The position numbers and the translations under genes were made by a program. A stretch of DNA of 64,000 nt from UBA4312 sp002394635 (GTDB taxonomy: Bacteria > Bacillota_I > Bacilli_A > Erysipelotrichales > Erysipelotrichaceae): positions 1 to 64,000 of the forward strand of contig CAMNHO010000004.1 of the NCBI GenBank assembly GCA_946539765.1, given 5' to 3'. A model generated the notes under the pieces. The model was not told the origin of the DNA. It did no database searches and saw only the letters and a program-made list of their open reading frames with translations. This document shows positions 1 to 7,684 of the stretch, one piece after another (position 1 is the stretch's first letter; each line of letters opens with the position of its first letter).

Positions 1-59
1 GCTTCCTCATTTCTCAGAAAGCTCTTTTTTTTTGGCTCTCAGTCAAGTATTATAGGCTT

Positions 60-1454
60 ATGGAAAAATATGAATTAGAAAATCTCATCGTTGATTACCT
101 TGATCAAAATCAACTAGATGAGGCATTTGAACAGCTTGAAATCTATGAAAATACCTATGGTTCAGATTATTTCTTTTATATGGCTTTATCGGATGCGTTA
201 ATGCAAAGTGAATTATATGAGGATGTACTGGATGTCATGGACGATGCGATCGAAAGTGGCTTTCAGGATACCTTTGTGACGGAGAGAAAAGCGGATGCTT
301 ATTTCGCTTTAGAAGATTTCAAGGCTGCTCTCAATTATTACAACCAATGTGATATTCAATCGGATAACGATGACATGTTACATGTTCGTATGATGATTGG
401 TCTTTGTTATAAAAACTTGATGGAATACAGTGAAGCTGTCAATTATTTCGAGGATGTTCTTCTTGAAGTCCAGGAAGATACTTCCTCTTTATATCAAGCT
501 GGTGTCTGTTACTTTTATTTGGGTCAAACAGAAAGAGGCTATGAATATCTGGATAAATACTGCATGTATGAACCGGAAGGCCCTCAAGCGCTCTGTGAAT
601 TGTTGATGGATGAAGATCTGGAAGCTGTGCTTGTGCATTATGCTTCCCAAATTGAAGAGCCGTTAATGCAGTATGATACGCTTTTTTCATATTATCAATT
701 TCGAGAAGACTATGAACAAGCTTTGCCATATATCCTAAAGCTTGTGGAACTAGATCCGAATATCGAAAACAAACTAGATCTTGCTTTGACCTATGATGAG
801 CTGGATCAGCATGAACGGGCTGTACCTTTATTTCGAGAAATAGCAGAAATGCCTGATGAACCGGAAAATATGTTTGCAACTATGATGGATCATTTGTTGG
901 CTTTTAAAGGGCTGGCACCTGATTCAGATTTATATAGCACGTATATTTCGGAACATATTGACTTGATATGTGAAAATGTATTTATGTATGTTTCTGTATT
1001 AAGGTTTTTATTGGAAATCGGTGATTTTCAAATGGCTTCCAAGATCCACGAACTGGAGCTAGATCCTTCCGCTATAGACGAAGAGGATTCCTTATATCAA
1101 TATTACCAGATCCTGTACTATCTGCAGACCCAGCAATTTGAAAAAGGGATTGCCTATATTCAAATGCTGGATTACCAGGAATATGATTTTCTTGATCAGT
1201 TTCTTATCACGTTTTATTTCTATACAGAAAACTATGAAAAGGTATTGGAAATCTATCCGGATGCCATGCCAGATGGCATTGTTGCCCATATGGCCTTTGT
1301 CAGTTATGTCATGCTAGGAAAAGAGAAAGAAGCCTTTGATTTTATTTTGGATTTTGCTGAATATCTTAAGGAATATCCGGATACACCGAATGCCGAATTA
1401 TTTATTCAGATTATGGATGATTATATCTCTAAGATGGATATCCACGAAAAATAA
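60..1454 (+). CDS. TPR-repeat protein of unknown role
   Basis: A 464-residue acidic protein made almost wholly of helix-turn-helix tetratricopeptide-like units. Repeated patterns such as A-x-x-Y-x-x-x-L with aromatic residues recur every ~34 residues from about 15 to 440. There is no signal peptide, membrane segment or catalytic motif, so it is probably a cytosolic scaffold. Similar long TPR proteins are common in Firmicutes, and their partners are usually unknown. The start is the ATG at 60; only a weak AGG precedes it. A glycosyltransferase follows after 68 bp and then ffh. A stretch of T residues just upstream (27-34) may be the tail of a terminator of a gene outside the window. Function unassigned. 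Confidence 0.75.
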   Translation: MEKYELENLIVDYLDQNQLDEAFEQLEIYENTYGSDYFFYMALSDALMQSELYEDVLDVMDDAIESGFQDTFVTERKADAYFALEDFKAALNYYNQCDIQSDNDDMLHVRMMIGLCYKNLMEYSEAVNYFEDVLLEVQEDTSSLYQAGVCYFYLGQTERGYEYLDKYCMYEPEGPQALCELLMDEDLEAVLVHYASQIEEPLMQYDTLFSYYQFREDYEQALPYILKLVELDPNIENKLDLALTYDELDQHERAVPLFREIAEMPDEPENMFATMMDHLLAFKGLAPDSDLYSTYISEHIDLICENVFMYVSVLRFLLEIGDFQMASKIHELELDPSAIDEEDSLYQYYQILYYLQTQQFEKGIAYIQMLDYQEYDFLDQFLITFYFYTENYEKVLEIYPDAMPDGIVAHMAFVSYVMLGKEKEAFDFILDFAEYLKEYPDTPNAELFIQIMDDYISKMDIHEK

Positions 1455-1456
1455 AC

Positions 1457-1485
1457 TTGCACTTATTTCAAAAATAGTGTATTTT
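1457..1485 (+). promoter_or_regulatory. Candidate promoter for the GT2 gene
   Basis: TTGCAC at 1457-1462 and TATTTT at 1480-1485 are spaced by 17 bp in an AT-rich gap between the TPR gene and the glycosyltransferase. Both boxes are imperfect, so this is only a plausible site. Confidence 0.3.
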
Positions 1486-1522
1486 CCATTCGTGAGTATT
1501 TTATTTTCACAAGGAGGAGCAT

Positions 1523-2461
1523 GTGCCGCTAGTTAGTATTTTAGTACCGGTATACAATGTGGAAAACTATATCCGGCAATGTCTGGATTCGTTAATACAC
1601 CAAACTTATAAAAATTTTGAAATTGTGATCATCAATGATGGCAGTCAGGATGCTTCTATGCAGATCGTCCATGAATTTGCCGAAGTCGATGAACGTATTC
1701 ATATTTATAACTATGAGAATGCAGGAATTTCGAAAACAAGAAACCGTGCTTTAGCCAAAGCAAACGGTGAATACGTCATGTACGTGGACAGCGATGATGT
1801 TCTCGATCACCGTGCGATAGAAGCGATGATGTCTTATATGGAAGAAAACGATTGTGACTTGGTAACCTGTGGATATGTCATTGAGTACCCGTATTACTCC
1901 ATTTATCGCAGGGGCTGTCGCCGAGGAACTATGAACACTTTTGAGGCACTGCATTCGTTAAGTGAAGGAACCGGGATCACAAATTATCCGTGGGCAAAGC
2001 TTTTCAAGAAAAGCTGTTTTAACAATGTGAATTTTCCCATCCGGATCCACACGTTTGAAGATGCGTATACGATCATTCGGGCGATTGCCAATGCCAAAAA
2101 GATAGGCAATCTGCCGAATCGTTACTATCACTATATTCAGCATCAGGGTTCGTTAACGCATCATATGAATCTGGAAAGGGTATATCAGATGCGGGAATCG
2201 GTGGAATTCCAGGATGAGTATTTGAAAAAAGTGTTCCCACAGGAGCATTTTGCATTTGATATTCAATATTTTAATGCAGATATAATGATCCTGTATACAT
2301 TATTCAGGTATTATAACCGAAAAGACAGGGTCCGTTTTATCCCTTCGGAGATAAACTGGGATAACATCCCTTTTATTTATCGAATCGGATACAGCATAGG
2401 ATGTACCTTGACAGCAATGAAAGTGGGTTCCAACTTTCAGCAGGAGAGGCAGATTAGATAG
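1523..2461 (+). CDS. Family 2 glycosyltransferase
   Basis: A 312-residue GT-A fold inverting glycosyltransferase. The N-terminal nucleotide-binding strand has the family pattern (VSILVPVYN). An NDGS motif follows near residue 38, and the metal-binding DSDD (the DxD motif) sits near residue 90. The C-terminal part holds acceptor-binding helices but no clear membrane span. The start is GTG at 1523, placed 5 bp after a strong AAGGAGG (1511-1517). The overlapping ATG at 1521 reads into a stop after two codons, so it cannot be used. The gene lies directly before ffh (9 bp gap), outside the main polymer locus. Donor and acceptor cannot be inferred. It may modify a surface glycan or glycolipid. Confidence 0.85.
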   Translation: MPLVSILVPVYNVENYIRQCLDSLIHQTYKNFEIVIINDGSQDASMQIVHEFAEVDERIHIYNYENAGISKTRNRALAKANGEYVMYVDSDDVLDHRAIEAMMSYMEENDCDLVTCGYVIEYPYYSIYRRGCRRGTMNTFEALHSLSEGTGITNYPWAKLFKKSCFNNVNFPIRIHTFEDAYTIIRAIANAKKIGNLPNRYYHYIQHQGSLTHHMNLERVYQMRESVEFQDEYLKKVFPQEHFAFDIQYFNADIMILYTLFRYYNRKDRVRFIPSEINWDNIPFIYRIGYSIGCTLTAMKVGSNFQQERQIR

Positions 2462-2470
2462 GAGTGTATT

Positions 2471-3886
2471 ATGGCGTTTGAATCATTAAGCGATCGTCTG
2501 TCCAAAGCGATACGGACGATATCCGGCCAGGGCAAACTGACCGAAAAGAATATGAATGACATGCTCAAAGAAGTGCGTATGAGCCTTCTGGAAGCCGATG
2601 TCAACTATACAGTAGTCAAGAATTTTGTTGCGAACATCAAAGAAAAAGCCATGGGACAAGAGGTAATGGAAGCATTAAATCCGAGCCAGATGGTTGTGAA
2701 GATCGTTCATGATGAGATCCAGGAACTGCTGGGCCGGGATGATGCCCGCATTCATTACAAAAAACAAGGAATGACCACTTTGATGATGGTGGGCCTGCAG
2801 GGTACCGGTAAAACAACGGCTGCCGCCAAGATTGCCAAATATACGAAGGATATTGACAAGCGGCGTGTTTTGTTGGTGGCCTGTGACGTAGTTCGTCCGG
2901 CTGCCATTGAACAGCTGCAGACATTGGGAAAAGAAATCGACGTGGATGTTTTTACCATGGGGCCACAGGTAGATGCTATTTCCACCGCCATTGAAGCTTT
3001 AGATTACGCAAAAGACCGCCAGAAAGATTTGATCATCTTTGATACCGCGGGTCGTCTGCATATCGATCAACAGCTGATGCTGGAACTGGAAGATATGAAA
3101 CGCATCGTACAGCCGGATGAGATCCTGCTGACCGTGGATGCCATGACCGGACAGGATATTATTACGGTTGCCCGTGATTTCAATGAACAGTTGGATATCA
3201 CCGGTCTGGTTGTCACAAAACTGGATGGTGATGCTCGTGGTGGTGGTTTACTTTCCGTGCGAAGTGTAACCAATGTACCTGTGTACTTTGTATCCAACGG
3301 AGAAAAAGTCGATGATCTGGAAATGTTCCATCCGGATCGTATGGCTGATCGTATCCTTGGTATGGGCGATATTATGACGTTAGTAGAGCAAGCCCAAAAC
3401 CGTATGGATATGGAAGTTCAGCAAAAGACGGCTGAACGTATGATGGCCGGTCAATTTACCTTTACCGATATGCTGGAGCAGTATAAGCAGGTAAAGCGTA
3501 TGGGGTCTATGCAAAGTATGATGAAGATGGTTCCCGGATTAAACAAGCTGGTCAAGAATATCGACGATGATCGCATGAACAGCGAAATGAAAAAAGGGGA
3601 AGCGATCATTCAGTCAATGACGCCGTATGAAAGAGAGCACCCGAACTGTTTAAAAGCTAGTCGGAAAAACCGTATTGCCAAAGGATCCGGTGTTAAGGTC
3701 ATGGATGTCAATAAGTTGATCAAACAACTGGAGCAGATGCAGATGATGTCCAAGATGATGTCCGGAGGTGGAATGCCTTCGATGGCTGCATTACAAAATA
3801 TGCAACGAGGAGCCGGGGCTCCCGGAACCAGTAAGCATTCTGGCAGCAAAAAACAGAAGAAAAAAAGAAAGAAAAAGAAAAAATAG
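2471..3886 (+). CDS. ffh: Signal recognition particle GTPase Ffh
   Basis: SRP54 homologue, the protein half of the bacterial signal recognition particle, which binds 4.5S/scRNA and nascent signal sequences and docks with FtsY. The order is an N domain (1-~95), then a G domain with P-loop GLQGTGKTT (~108-116), DTAGR (~191-195) and TKLDG (~249). The methionine-rich M domain follows from ~300. The 471 residues end in a very basic lysine/arginine tail. In Bacillus, ffh follows ylxM; here a glycosyltransferase precedes it and ftsY-ylxM lie 23 kb downstream. A terminator with a nested rpsP promoter follows. Confidence 0.97.
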   Translation: MAFESLSDRLSKAIRTISGQGKLTEKNMNDMLKEVRMSLLEADVNYTVVKNFVANIKEKAMGQEVMEALNPSQMVVKIVHDEIQELLGRDDARIHYKKQGMTTLMMVGLQGTGKTTAAAKIAKYTKDIDKRRVLLVACDVVRPAAIEQLQTLGKEIDVDVFTMGPQVDAISTAIEALDYAKDRQKDLIIFDTAGRLHIDQQLMLELEDMKRIVQPDEILLTVDAMTGQDIITVARDFNEQLDITGLVVTKLDGDARGGGLLSVRSVTNVPVYFVSNGEKVDDLEMFHPDRMADRILGMGDIMTLVEQAQNRMDMEVQQKTAERMMAGQFTFTDMLEQYKQVKRMGSMQSMMKMVPGLNKLVKNIDDDRMNSEMKKGEAIIQSMTPYEREHPNCLKASRKNRIAKGSGVKVMDVNKLIKQLEQMQMMSKMMSGGGMPSMAALQNMQRGAGAPGTSKHSGSKKQKKKRKKKKK

Positions 3887-3887
3887 A

Positions 3888-3920
3888 AGTGTCAAGGATT
3901 TTTACTTGACACTCTTTTTC
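3888..3920 (+). terminator. ffh terminator hairpin
   Basis: A perfect 9-bp inverted repeat, AGTGTCAAG at 3888-3896 and CTTGACACT at 3905-3913, with an 8-nt loop and then CTTTTTCTG. It begins just after the ffh stop codon. The 3' arm also carries the -35 box of the next promoter. Confidence 0.85.
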
Positions 3921-3934
3921 TGTTTTGGTATAGT
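3906..3934 (+). promoter_or_regulatory. rpsP promoter (vegetative sigma type)
   Basis: Perfect -35 TTGACA (3906-3911), a 17-bp spacer, and -10 TATAGT (3929-3934). It lies about 32 bp before the rpsP ATG with a strong AAGGAGG between. The -35 box lies inside the 3' arm of the ffh terminator, so termination of ffh and initiation of rpsP share DNA. Confidence 0.85.
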
Positions 3935-3965
3935 AGGCGTGCAACCTAAAAAGGAGGAACTGATT

Positions 3966-4235
3966 ATGGTTAAATTACGTTTAAAAAGAATGGGTAAAAA
4001 GCATCGTCCTTTCTACCGTATCGTAGCAGCTGATTCTCGTAGTCCTCGTGATGGACGTATCATCGAAGAAATCGGAACATATAACCCAATCGCTAAGGAT
4101 AATACTGTTGTATTAAATAAAGAAAAAGCATTGGAATGGCTGCAGAAAGGTGCAAAACCGACAGATACAGTACGTTCCATTTTGTCAAAAGAAGGCGTCA
4201 TGAAAACATATCATGAGTCAAAAGCGGCTAAGTAA
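3966..4235 (+). CDS. rpsP: Small ribosomal subunit protein bS16
   Basis: An 89-residue basic protein matching bS16 along its length. It begins VKLRLKRMGKKHRPFYR, followed by the DSRSPRDGR loop and the conserved IGTYNP segment. bS16 binds 16S rRNA in the 5' domain and is needed for 30S assembly. The ATG at 3966 is chosen because AAGGAGG (3951-3957) lies 8 bp upstream. The reading frame stays open farther upstream into ffh, but that extension overlaps the promoter. khpA follows after 5 bp. Confidence 0.97.
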   Translation: MVKLRLKRMGKKHRPFYRIVAADSRSPRDGRIIEEIGTYNPIAKDNTVVLNKEKALEWLQKGAKPTDTVRSILSKEGVMKTYHESKAAK

Positions 4236-4240
4236 GCAGA

Positions 4241-4489
4241 ATGGTAGATTTAGAAAAAACATTGTACGACCTGTGTTCTGCCATCGTGGATAATGAGCAG
4301 GCTTTATCTGTTAAGACAATGGCCAGCAGCAGTGATAATGAAATTCTGTTGTATGTCTATGCTGACGGAGAAGACGTAGCTCGTTTGATTGGAAGAAAAG
4401 GCTCTATGGCCAGCTCTCTTCGTCAGATGATGTCCATTGCGGCAAGAAATGAACATAAGCGCGTATCTGTAAAATTCGAAGCGTATTAG
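4241..4489 (+). CDS. khpA: KH-domain RNA-binding protein KhpA
   Basis: An 82-residue single KH domain protein (YlqC family). The GxxG loop is seen as IGRKG at about residues 50-54, within the conserved LIGRKGxxxxSLR signature. KhpA pairs with KhpB/EloR in many Firmicutes and binds RNA to tune cell elongation and division. It sits in its usual place between rpsP and rimM, but ylqD, which lies between khpA and rimM in Bacillus, is absent. The ribosome binding site is weak, suggesting coupling to rpsP, whose stop is 5 bp upstream. Its TAG stop is part of the hairpin that follows. Confidence 0.93.
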   Translation: MVDLEKTLYDLCSAIVDNEQALSVKTMASSSDNEILLYVYADGEDVARLIGRKGSMASSLRQMMSIAARNEHKRVSVKFEAY

Positions 4490-4513
4490 GATGTGGAACA
4501 CATCCTATTTTTT
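4488..4513 (+). terminator. Attenuator-like hairpin between khpA and rimM
   Basis: AGGATGTG (4488-4495) pairs perfectly with CACATCCT (4499-4506) around a 3-nt GAA loop and is followed by ATTTTTT. The first two stem bases belong to the khpA stop codon. It looks like an intrinsic terminator that would lower transcription of rimM-trmD relative to rpsP-khpA. Confidence 0.75.
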
Positions 4514-4525
4514 AAGAGGAAAAGT

Positions 4526-5011
4526 ATGGTAAAAGTAGCACAGATCATCAATACACATGGATTAAAAGGTGAATGCAAATGTCGGATATTTACCGATGAT
4601 TTGGACACATGCTTTAAAAAGGGACAAGTTCTATACTGCAAAGATACATCGTTAATGGTCAAAAGCTTTCGCATGCAGAAAGGATTCGGTTATGTGACCT
4701 TTGAACAGATTACATCCATCGAACAGGCAGAGGCCTATAAAACCTGCGAACTGATGATTGATGAAGAAGCTCTTCCGACACCGGAAGAGGGACGTTTTTA
4801 CTATTTTGAACTGATGGACTGTGAGGTCTATAACACCGAAGATGAATATCTAGGAAAGGTGATCGATATTTTGGAAACCGGCGCACAGGTGATCCTGCGT
4901 ATTGAAAAGGATGATTCCAATTTTCTTTGTCCTTTTGTGCCGGCTTTCATCGATCTGGTTGACGTGGAAAATAAAGAAATTGTCATCCGGGAAATGGTGG
5001 GCTTACGATGA
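4526..5011 (+). CDS. rimM: 16S rRNA processing protein RimM
   Basis: A 161-residue, two-domain beta-barrel protein that binds ribosomal protein uS19 and helps mature the 30S head. The N-terminal barrel carries the family signature around INTHGLKGECK. The C-terminal PRC barrel contains the YFELMDCEV and EYLGKV segments. The ATG at 4526 has AAGAGGA 5 bp upstream. An in-frame GTG at 4493 is rejected because it lies inside the upstream hairpin. The stop overlaps the trmD start (ATGA), so translation is probably coupled. Confidence 0.95.
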   Translation: MVKVAQIINTHGLKGECKCRIFTDDLDTCFKKGQVLYCKDTSLMVKSFRMQKGFGYVTFEQITSIEQAEAYKTCELMIDEEALPTPEEGRFYYFELMDCEVYNTEDEYLGKVIDILETGAQVILRIEKDDSNFLCPFVPAFIDLVDVENKEIVIREMVGLR

Positions 5012-5733
5012 AGATTACAGTTCTGACCTTATTTCCGGAATACTTTATACCGCTGATCCAAACATCCATTTTAGCCCGTGCTCATCAAGCCGGACTCTTC
5101 ACCTTTGAAACGGTGGATTTCCGTAACTTCACAAAGGATAAACATGGGCATGTGGATGATACGCCATATGGCGGTGGTGCCGGTATGGTATTAAAATGCC
5201 AGCCGATCCTGGATGCTTTAAAAACGGTTCGTACAAAAGACAGTACGGTTATTTTGTTAACTCCGCAAGGGCACCCCTTTCAACAGAGAATGGCAAGAGA
5301 GCTTTCCTTAAAAAGTCATTTGATCTTTATCTGTGGACATTATGAAGGCTTTGATGAACGGATCCGTGATTATGTGGATCTGCAGATTTCATTGGGAGAT
5401 TATGTTTTGACTGGAGGAGAACCGGCGTGTGCCGTCATATGCGATGCTGTTTTAAGACTGGTGGATGGTGTGATCAAAAAGGATTCCAGTGATGAAGATT
5501 CTTTTTCTCATGGCTTGTTGGAATATCCACAGTATACGCGACCGGAGATCTATGATGGAAAACGGGTCCCGGAAGTACTGCTAAGCGGTCATCATGCCAA
5601 TATAGAAAAATGGCGGCATCAGATGTCTATAAAGAATACGGTTAAACATCGACCAGACCTGCTGAAAGAACTGGAATTCAATGAAGAAGATCAAAACTAT
5701 GTGAATTCTTTGTTGAAAAAAGACGAAATATAG
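5008..5733 (+). CDS. trmD: tRNA (guanine-N1-)-methyltransferase TrmD
   Basis: A 241-residue SPOUT-class enzyme that methylates G37 at N1 in tRNAs reading CNN and related codons, preventing +1 frameshifts. The trefoil-knot AdoMet site is seen in GHYEGFDER (~residue 110) and SLGDYVLTGGEPA (~130-142). GGGAGMV lies near residue 55. The gene starts in a 4-bp ATGA overlap with rimM. The rplS promoter lies over its last codons. Confidence 0.97.
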   Translation: MKITVLTLFPEYFIPLIQTSILARAHQAGLFTFETVDFRNFTKDKHGHVDDTPYGGGAGMVLKCQPILDALKTVRTKDSTVILLTPQGHPFQQRMARELSLKSHLIFICGHYEGFDERIRDYVDLQISLGDYVLTGGEPACAVICDAVLRLVDGVIKKDSSDEDSFSHGLLEYPQYTRPEIYDGKRVPEVLLSGHHANIEKWRHQMSIKNTVKHRPDLLKELEFNEEDQNYVNSLLKKDEI

Positions 5734-5741
5734 TGTATGAT
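5713..5741 (+). promoter_or_regulatory. rplS promoter
   Basis: TTGAAA (5713-5718), a 17-bp spacer and TATGAT (5736-5741) lie over the 3' end of trmD. The predicted transcript would begin near 5748, giving rplS its own ~80-nt leader. Confidence 0.75.
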
Positions 5742-5747
5742 AGTTAA

Positions 5748-5826
5748 GCATTTATGCCGATGTGTTCCGCTGGCCTACGGGTGAATGAACAAAATCATCG
5801 TAGTAATTGATATAGGAGGAAATGAA
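5748..5826 (+). promoter_or_regulatory. Structured rplS (L19) leader
   Basis: Between the promoter and the rplS ATG the RNA can form nested stems: CGATG 758-762 with CATCG 796-800, GTTC 764-767 with GAAC 787-790, and CCG 767-769 with CGG 778-780 (add 5000 to each). The placement matches the L19 leader class known from Firmicutes, which is thought to mediate autoregulation by the ribosomal protein. The fold was found by eye; the class assignment is inference. Confidence 0.6.
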
Positions 5827-6174
5827 ATGAATTTAGGATTAGTGAATGAAATCACAAAAACACAGTTAAAAAAAGACATTCCTTACTTCCGCAGTGGTAG
5901 TACGGTTCGTGTCCATGTACGTATCAAAGAAGGCGACAAAAGCCGTATTCAGGTTTTTGAAGGTGTTGTAATTTCTCGCAGTGGTGGCGGTGTAGCTGAA
6001 ACATTTACAGTACGTAAGCTTTCCAGTGGCATTGGAGTAGAGCGTAAGTTCCCACTTCATTCTCCAATTATTGAGAAAATTGAAGTCGTTCGTCACGGTA
6101 AAGTTCGTAGAAACAAATTATACTATTTGAGAGGACGTTCTGGAAAATCCGCTCGTATTAAAGAAATTCGCTAA
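5827..6174 (+). CDS. rplS: Large ribosomal subunit protein bL19
   Basis: A 115-residue basic protein of the 30S-50S interface. The conserved core is visible: PYFRSGSTVRVHV, then the FEGVVISR segment, FTVRK, and the C-terminal VRRNKLYYLR. The ATG at 5827 lies 6 bp after TAGGAGGA (5813-5820). An in-frame ATG at 5785 is rejected because it lies within the leader structure and lacks a ribosome binding site. Its own promoter and terminator make it a separate unit within the block. Confidence 0.96.
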   Translation: MNLGLVNEITKTQLKKDIPYFRSGSTVRVHVRIKEGDKSRIQVFEGVVISRSGGGVAETFTVRKLSSGIGVERKFPLHSPIIEKIEVVRHGKVRRNKLYYLRGRSGKSARIKEIR

Positions 6175-6175
6175 C

Positions 6176-6200
6176 AAAAAGCCGTTTTACGGCTTTTTTT
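6176..6200 (+). terminator. rplS terminator
   Basis: AAAAAGCCG (6176-6184), a 5-nt loop and CGGCTTTTT (6190-6198), with the T run extending to 6200, one base after the stop codon. Confidence 0.9.
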
Positions 6201-6222
6201 AATAATGGAAAGGAAGGATCCT

Positions 6223-6837
6223 ATGAAGAAAAAATATAGAAAAAAGGATGCTTTGAGCTATAACGAAGAAGACGAGCAGACCCTGAGCGAAGACATTCTT
6301 GACTTTATCAAAGTATTTGTAATCAGTGCAGTCGTTGTTTTGTTGTTTTCACATTTTATTGCCTATCCGGTCAATGTGAAGGGAAGAAGTATGCATCCGA
6401 CCTTGAAGGATGGAGAATACGGCTTTACGAATGTTATCGGTATGGCGTTCCATGAGCCGGAACGATTCGATGTCGTTGTGGTGGAAATGGAAGATGAAGA
6501 CACCGGCAATCCGGAACGCTGGGTGAAGAGGATCATCGGTATGCCAGGGGATACGATCGAATGTAAAGATGAAGTTGTCTATGTGAATGGGCAGGCTCTG
6601 GATGAATCTGCGTATATCGATGCGCAGTATAAGCAGGAAACGAAAGATTCGCTAGGTTATTTTAATATGGATTTTGATGAAGTGAAGCTAGGAGAGGATG
6701 AATACTTCCTGATGGGAGATAACCGTCCTTATTCTAAGGATTCACGTTATAAGGATGTAGGTGCATTTACAAAGGAACAAATATTTGGAGACGGTGTACT
6801 GATCTTGTTCCCACCCACACACATAGGAGTACATTAA
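6223..6837 (+). CDS. lepB: Signal peptidase I
   Basis: A 204-residue type I leader peptidase that cleaves signal peptides outside the membrane. A charged cytosolic N-terminus is followed by one membrane span (~28-48). The catalytic serine is in GRSMHPT (Ser56) and the general-base lysine is in WVKRIIGMPGD (Lys102). The family box FLMGDNRPYSKDSR is near residue 165. The ATG at 6223 follows GGAAAGGAAGGA; an upstream in-frame ATG at 6205 sits before that site. rbgA starts one base after the stop. It would process the secreted ChW proteins elsewhere in the window. Confidence 0.93.
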   Translation: MKKKYRKKDALSYNEEDEQTLSEDILDFIKVFVISAVVVLLFSHFIAYPVNVKGRSMHPTLKDGEYGFTNVIGMAFHEPERFDVVVVEMEDEDTGNPERWVKRIIGMPGDTIECKDEVVYVNGQALDESAYIDAQYKQETKDSLGYFNMDFDEVKLGEDEYFLMGDNRPYSKDSRYKDVGAFTKEQIFGDGVLILFPPTHIGVH

Positions 6838-6838
6838 T

Positions 6839-7684
6839 ATGGCCAATATCCAATGGTTTCCGGGCCATATGACCAAAGCCAAGCGACAGATGGAGCAGAA
6901 TCTGAAATTGGTGGATTTTGTCATTGAGCTGCGTGATGCCCGTATTCCATATTCAAGCCGAAATCCAATGCTTGAAGAGATGATGCAGAACAAACCTCGT
7001 CTGATTATTTTGTCCAAGAAGGATAAAGCAGATCCGGTACAGACCGAACGCTGGATCGAAAAGCTGGCATCCGATCAAGAGAAGGTATTGGCACTGGACC
7101 TGATCCACGATGCCTTTAAAAAAAAGGTCAGTGACTGTGCTAGAGAATTGTGCCGTCCTTTTCTTGAGAGGCAGAAGCGCAGAGGCATGAAACCAAGACC
7201 CTTACGGGCCATGGTATGCGGAATTCCAAACGTAGGGAAAAGTACGTTTATCAACTCCATCGCCAAAAGAAAAGCAGCGCAGACCGCCAATCGTCCGGGC
7301 GTGACCAAAAGTTTGCAATGGATCCGATTTGGATCGGATATTGAACTACTGGATACACCAGGAGTCTTATGGCCAAAGTTTGATGACCAGCAGGTCGGTA
7401 TGAAGCTGGCTTTGTTAGGAAGCATCCGGGATGAAACGATTCCCATGGAGGAGATTGCATATTTTGCATGTTCTTATCTGATGAAAAATCATCGGCAGGC
7501 ACTGTTGGATTCATATAAAGTAGAATGGGTGGAGGATCCGTATGAAATGTTGCTTTCCATTGGACGTAAACGAGGTTATCTTCAAGGTGGCCAGGTGGAT
7601 GAAGATCGTTTGATGAAAGCTTTTGTGAAGGATATGCGCCAAGAGAAATGTGGACGCATCACCTGGGAGAAAGCCGATGATTGA
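6839..7684 (+). CDS. rbgA: Ribosome biogenesis GTPase RbgA
   Basis: A 281-residue circularly permuted GTPase (YlqF) needed for late 50S assembly. The G motifs occur in the permuted order G4-G1-G3: LSKKDKAD at about 57-64, GIPNVGKST at about 127-135 and DTPG at about 171-174. The N-terminus IQWFPGHMTKA is the family signature. A C-terminal helical ANTAR-like domain follows. The gene overlaps rnhB by 8 bp, suggesting translational coupling. Confidence 0.95.
   Translation: MANIQWFPGHMTKAKRQMEQNLKLVDFVIELRDARIPYSSRNPMLEEMMQNKPRLIILSKKDKADPVQTERWIEKLASDQEKVLALDLIHDAFKKKVSDCARELCRPFLERQKRRGMKPRPLRAMVCGIPNVGKSTFINSIAKRKAAQTANRPGVTKSLQWIRFGSDIELLDTPGVLWPKFDDQQVGMKLALLGSIRDETIPMEEIAYFACSYLMKNHRQALLDSYKVEWVEDPYEMLLSIGRKRGYLQGGQVDEDRLMKAFVKDMRQEKCGRITWEKADD

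Noticed and set aside
439..879. Reverse-strand open frame inside the TPR gene
   Set aside because: It is a shadow of a clearly coding plus-strand gene, with no ribosome binding site or family match; the same holds for the many other antisense frames in the window.
3840..3886. Lysine-rich ffh tail as a frameshift artefact
   Set aside because: Basic C-terminal tails occur in SRP54 proteins, the frame ends at a stop right before a well-formed terminator, and no alternative frame continues the M domain.
3768..3965. Longer N-terminus for the rpsP frame
   Set aside because: The upstream extension overlaps the ffh coding end, its terminator and the rpsP promoter; the ATG at 3966 has an ideal ribosome binding site and fits bS16 length.
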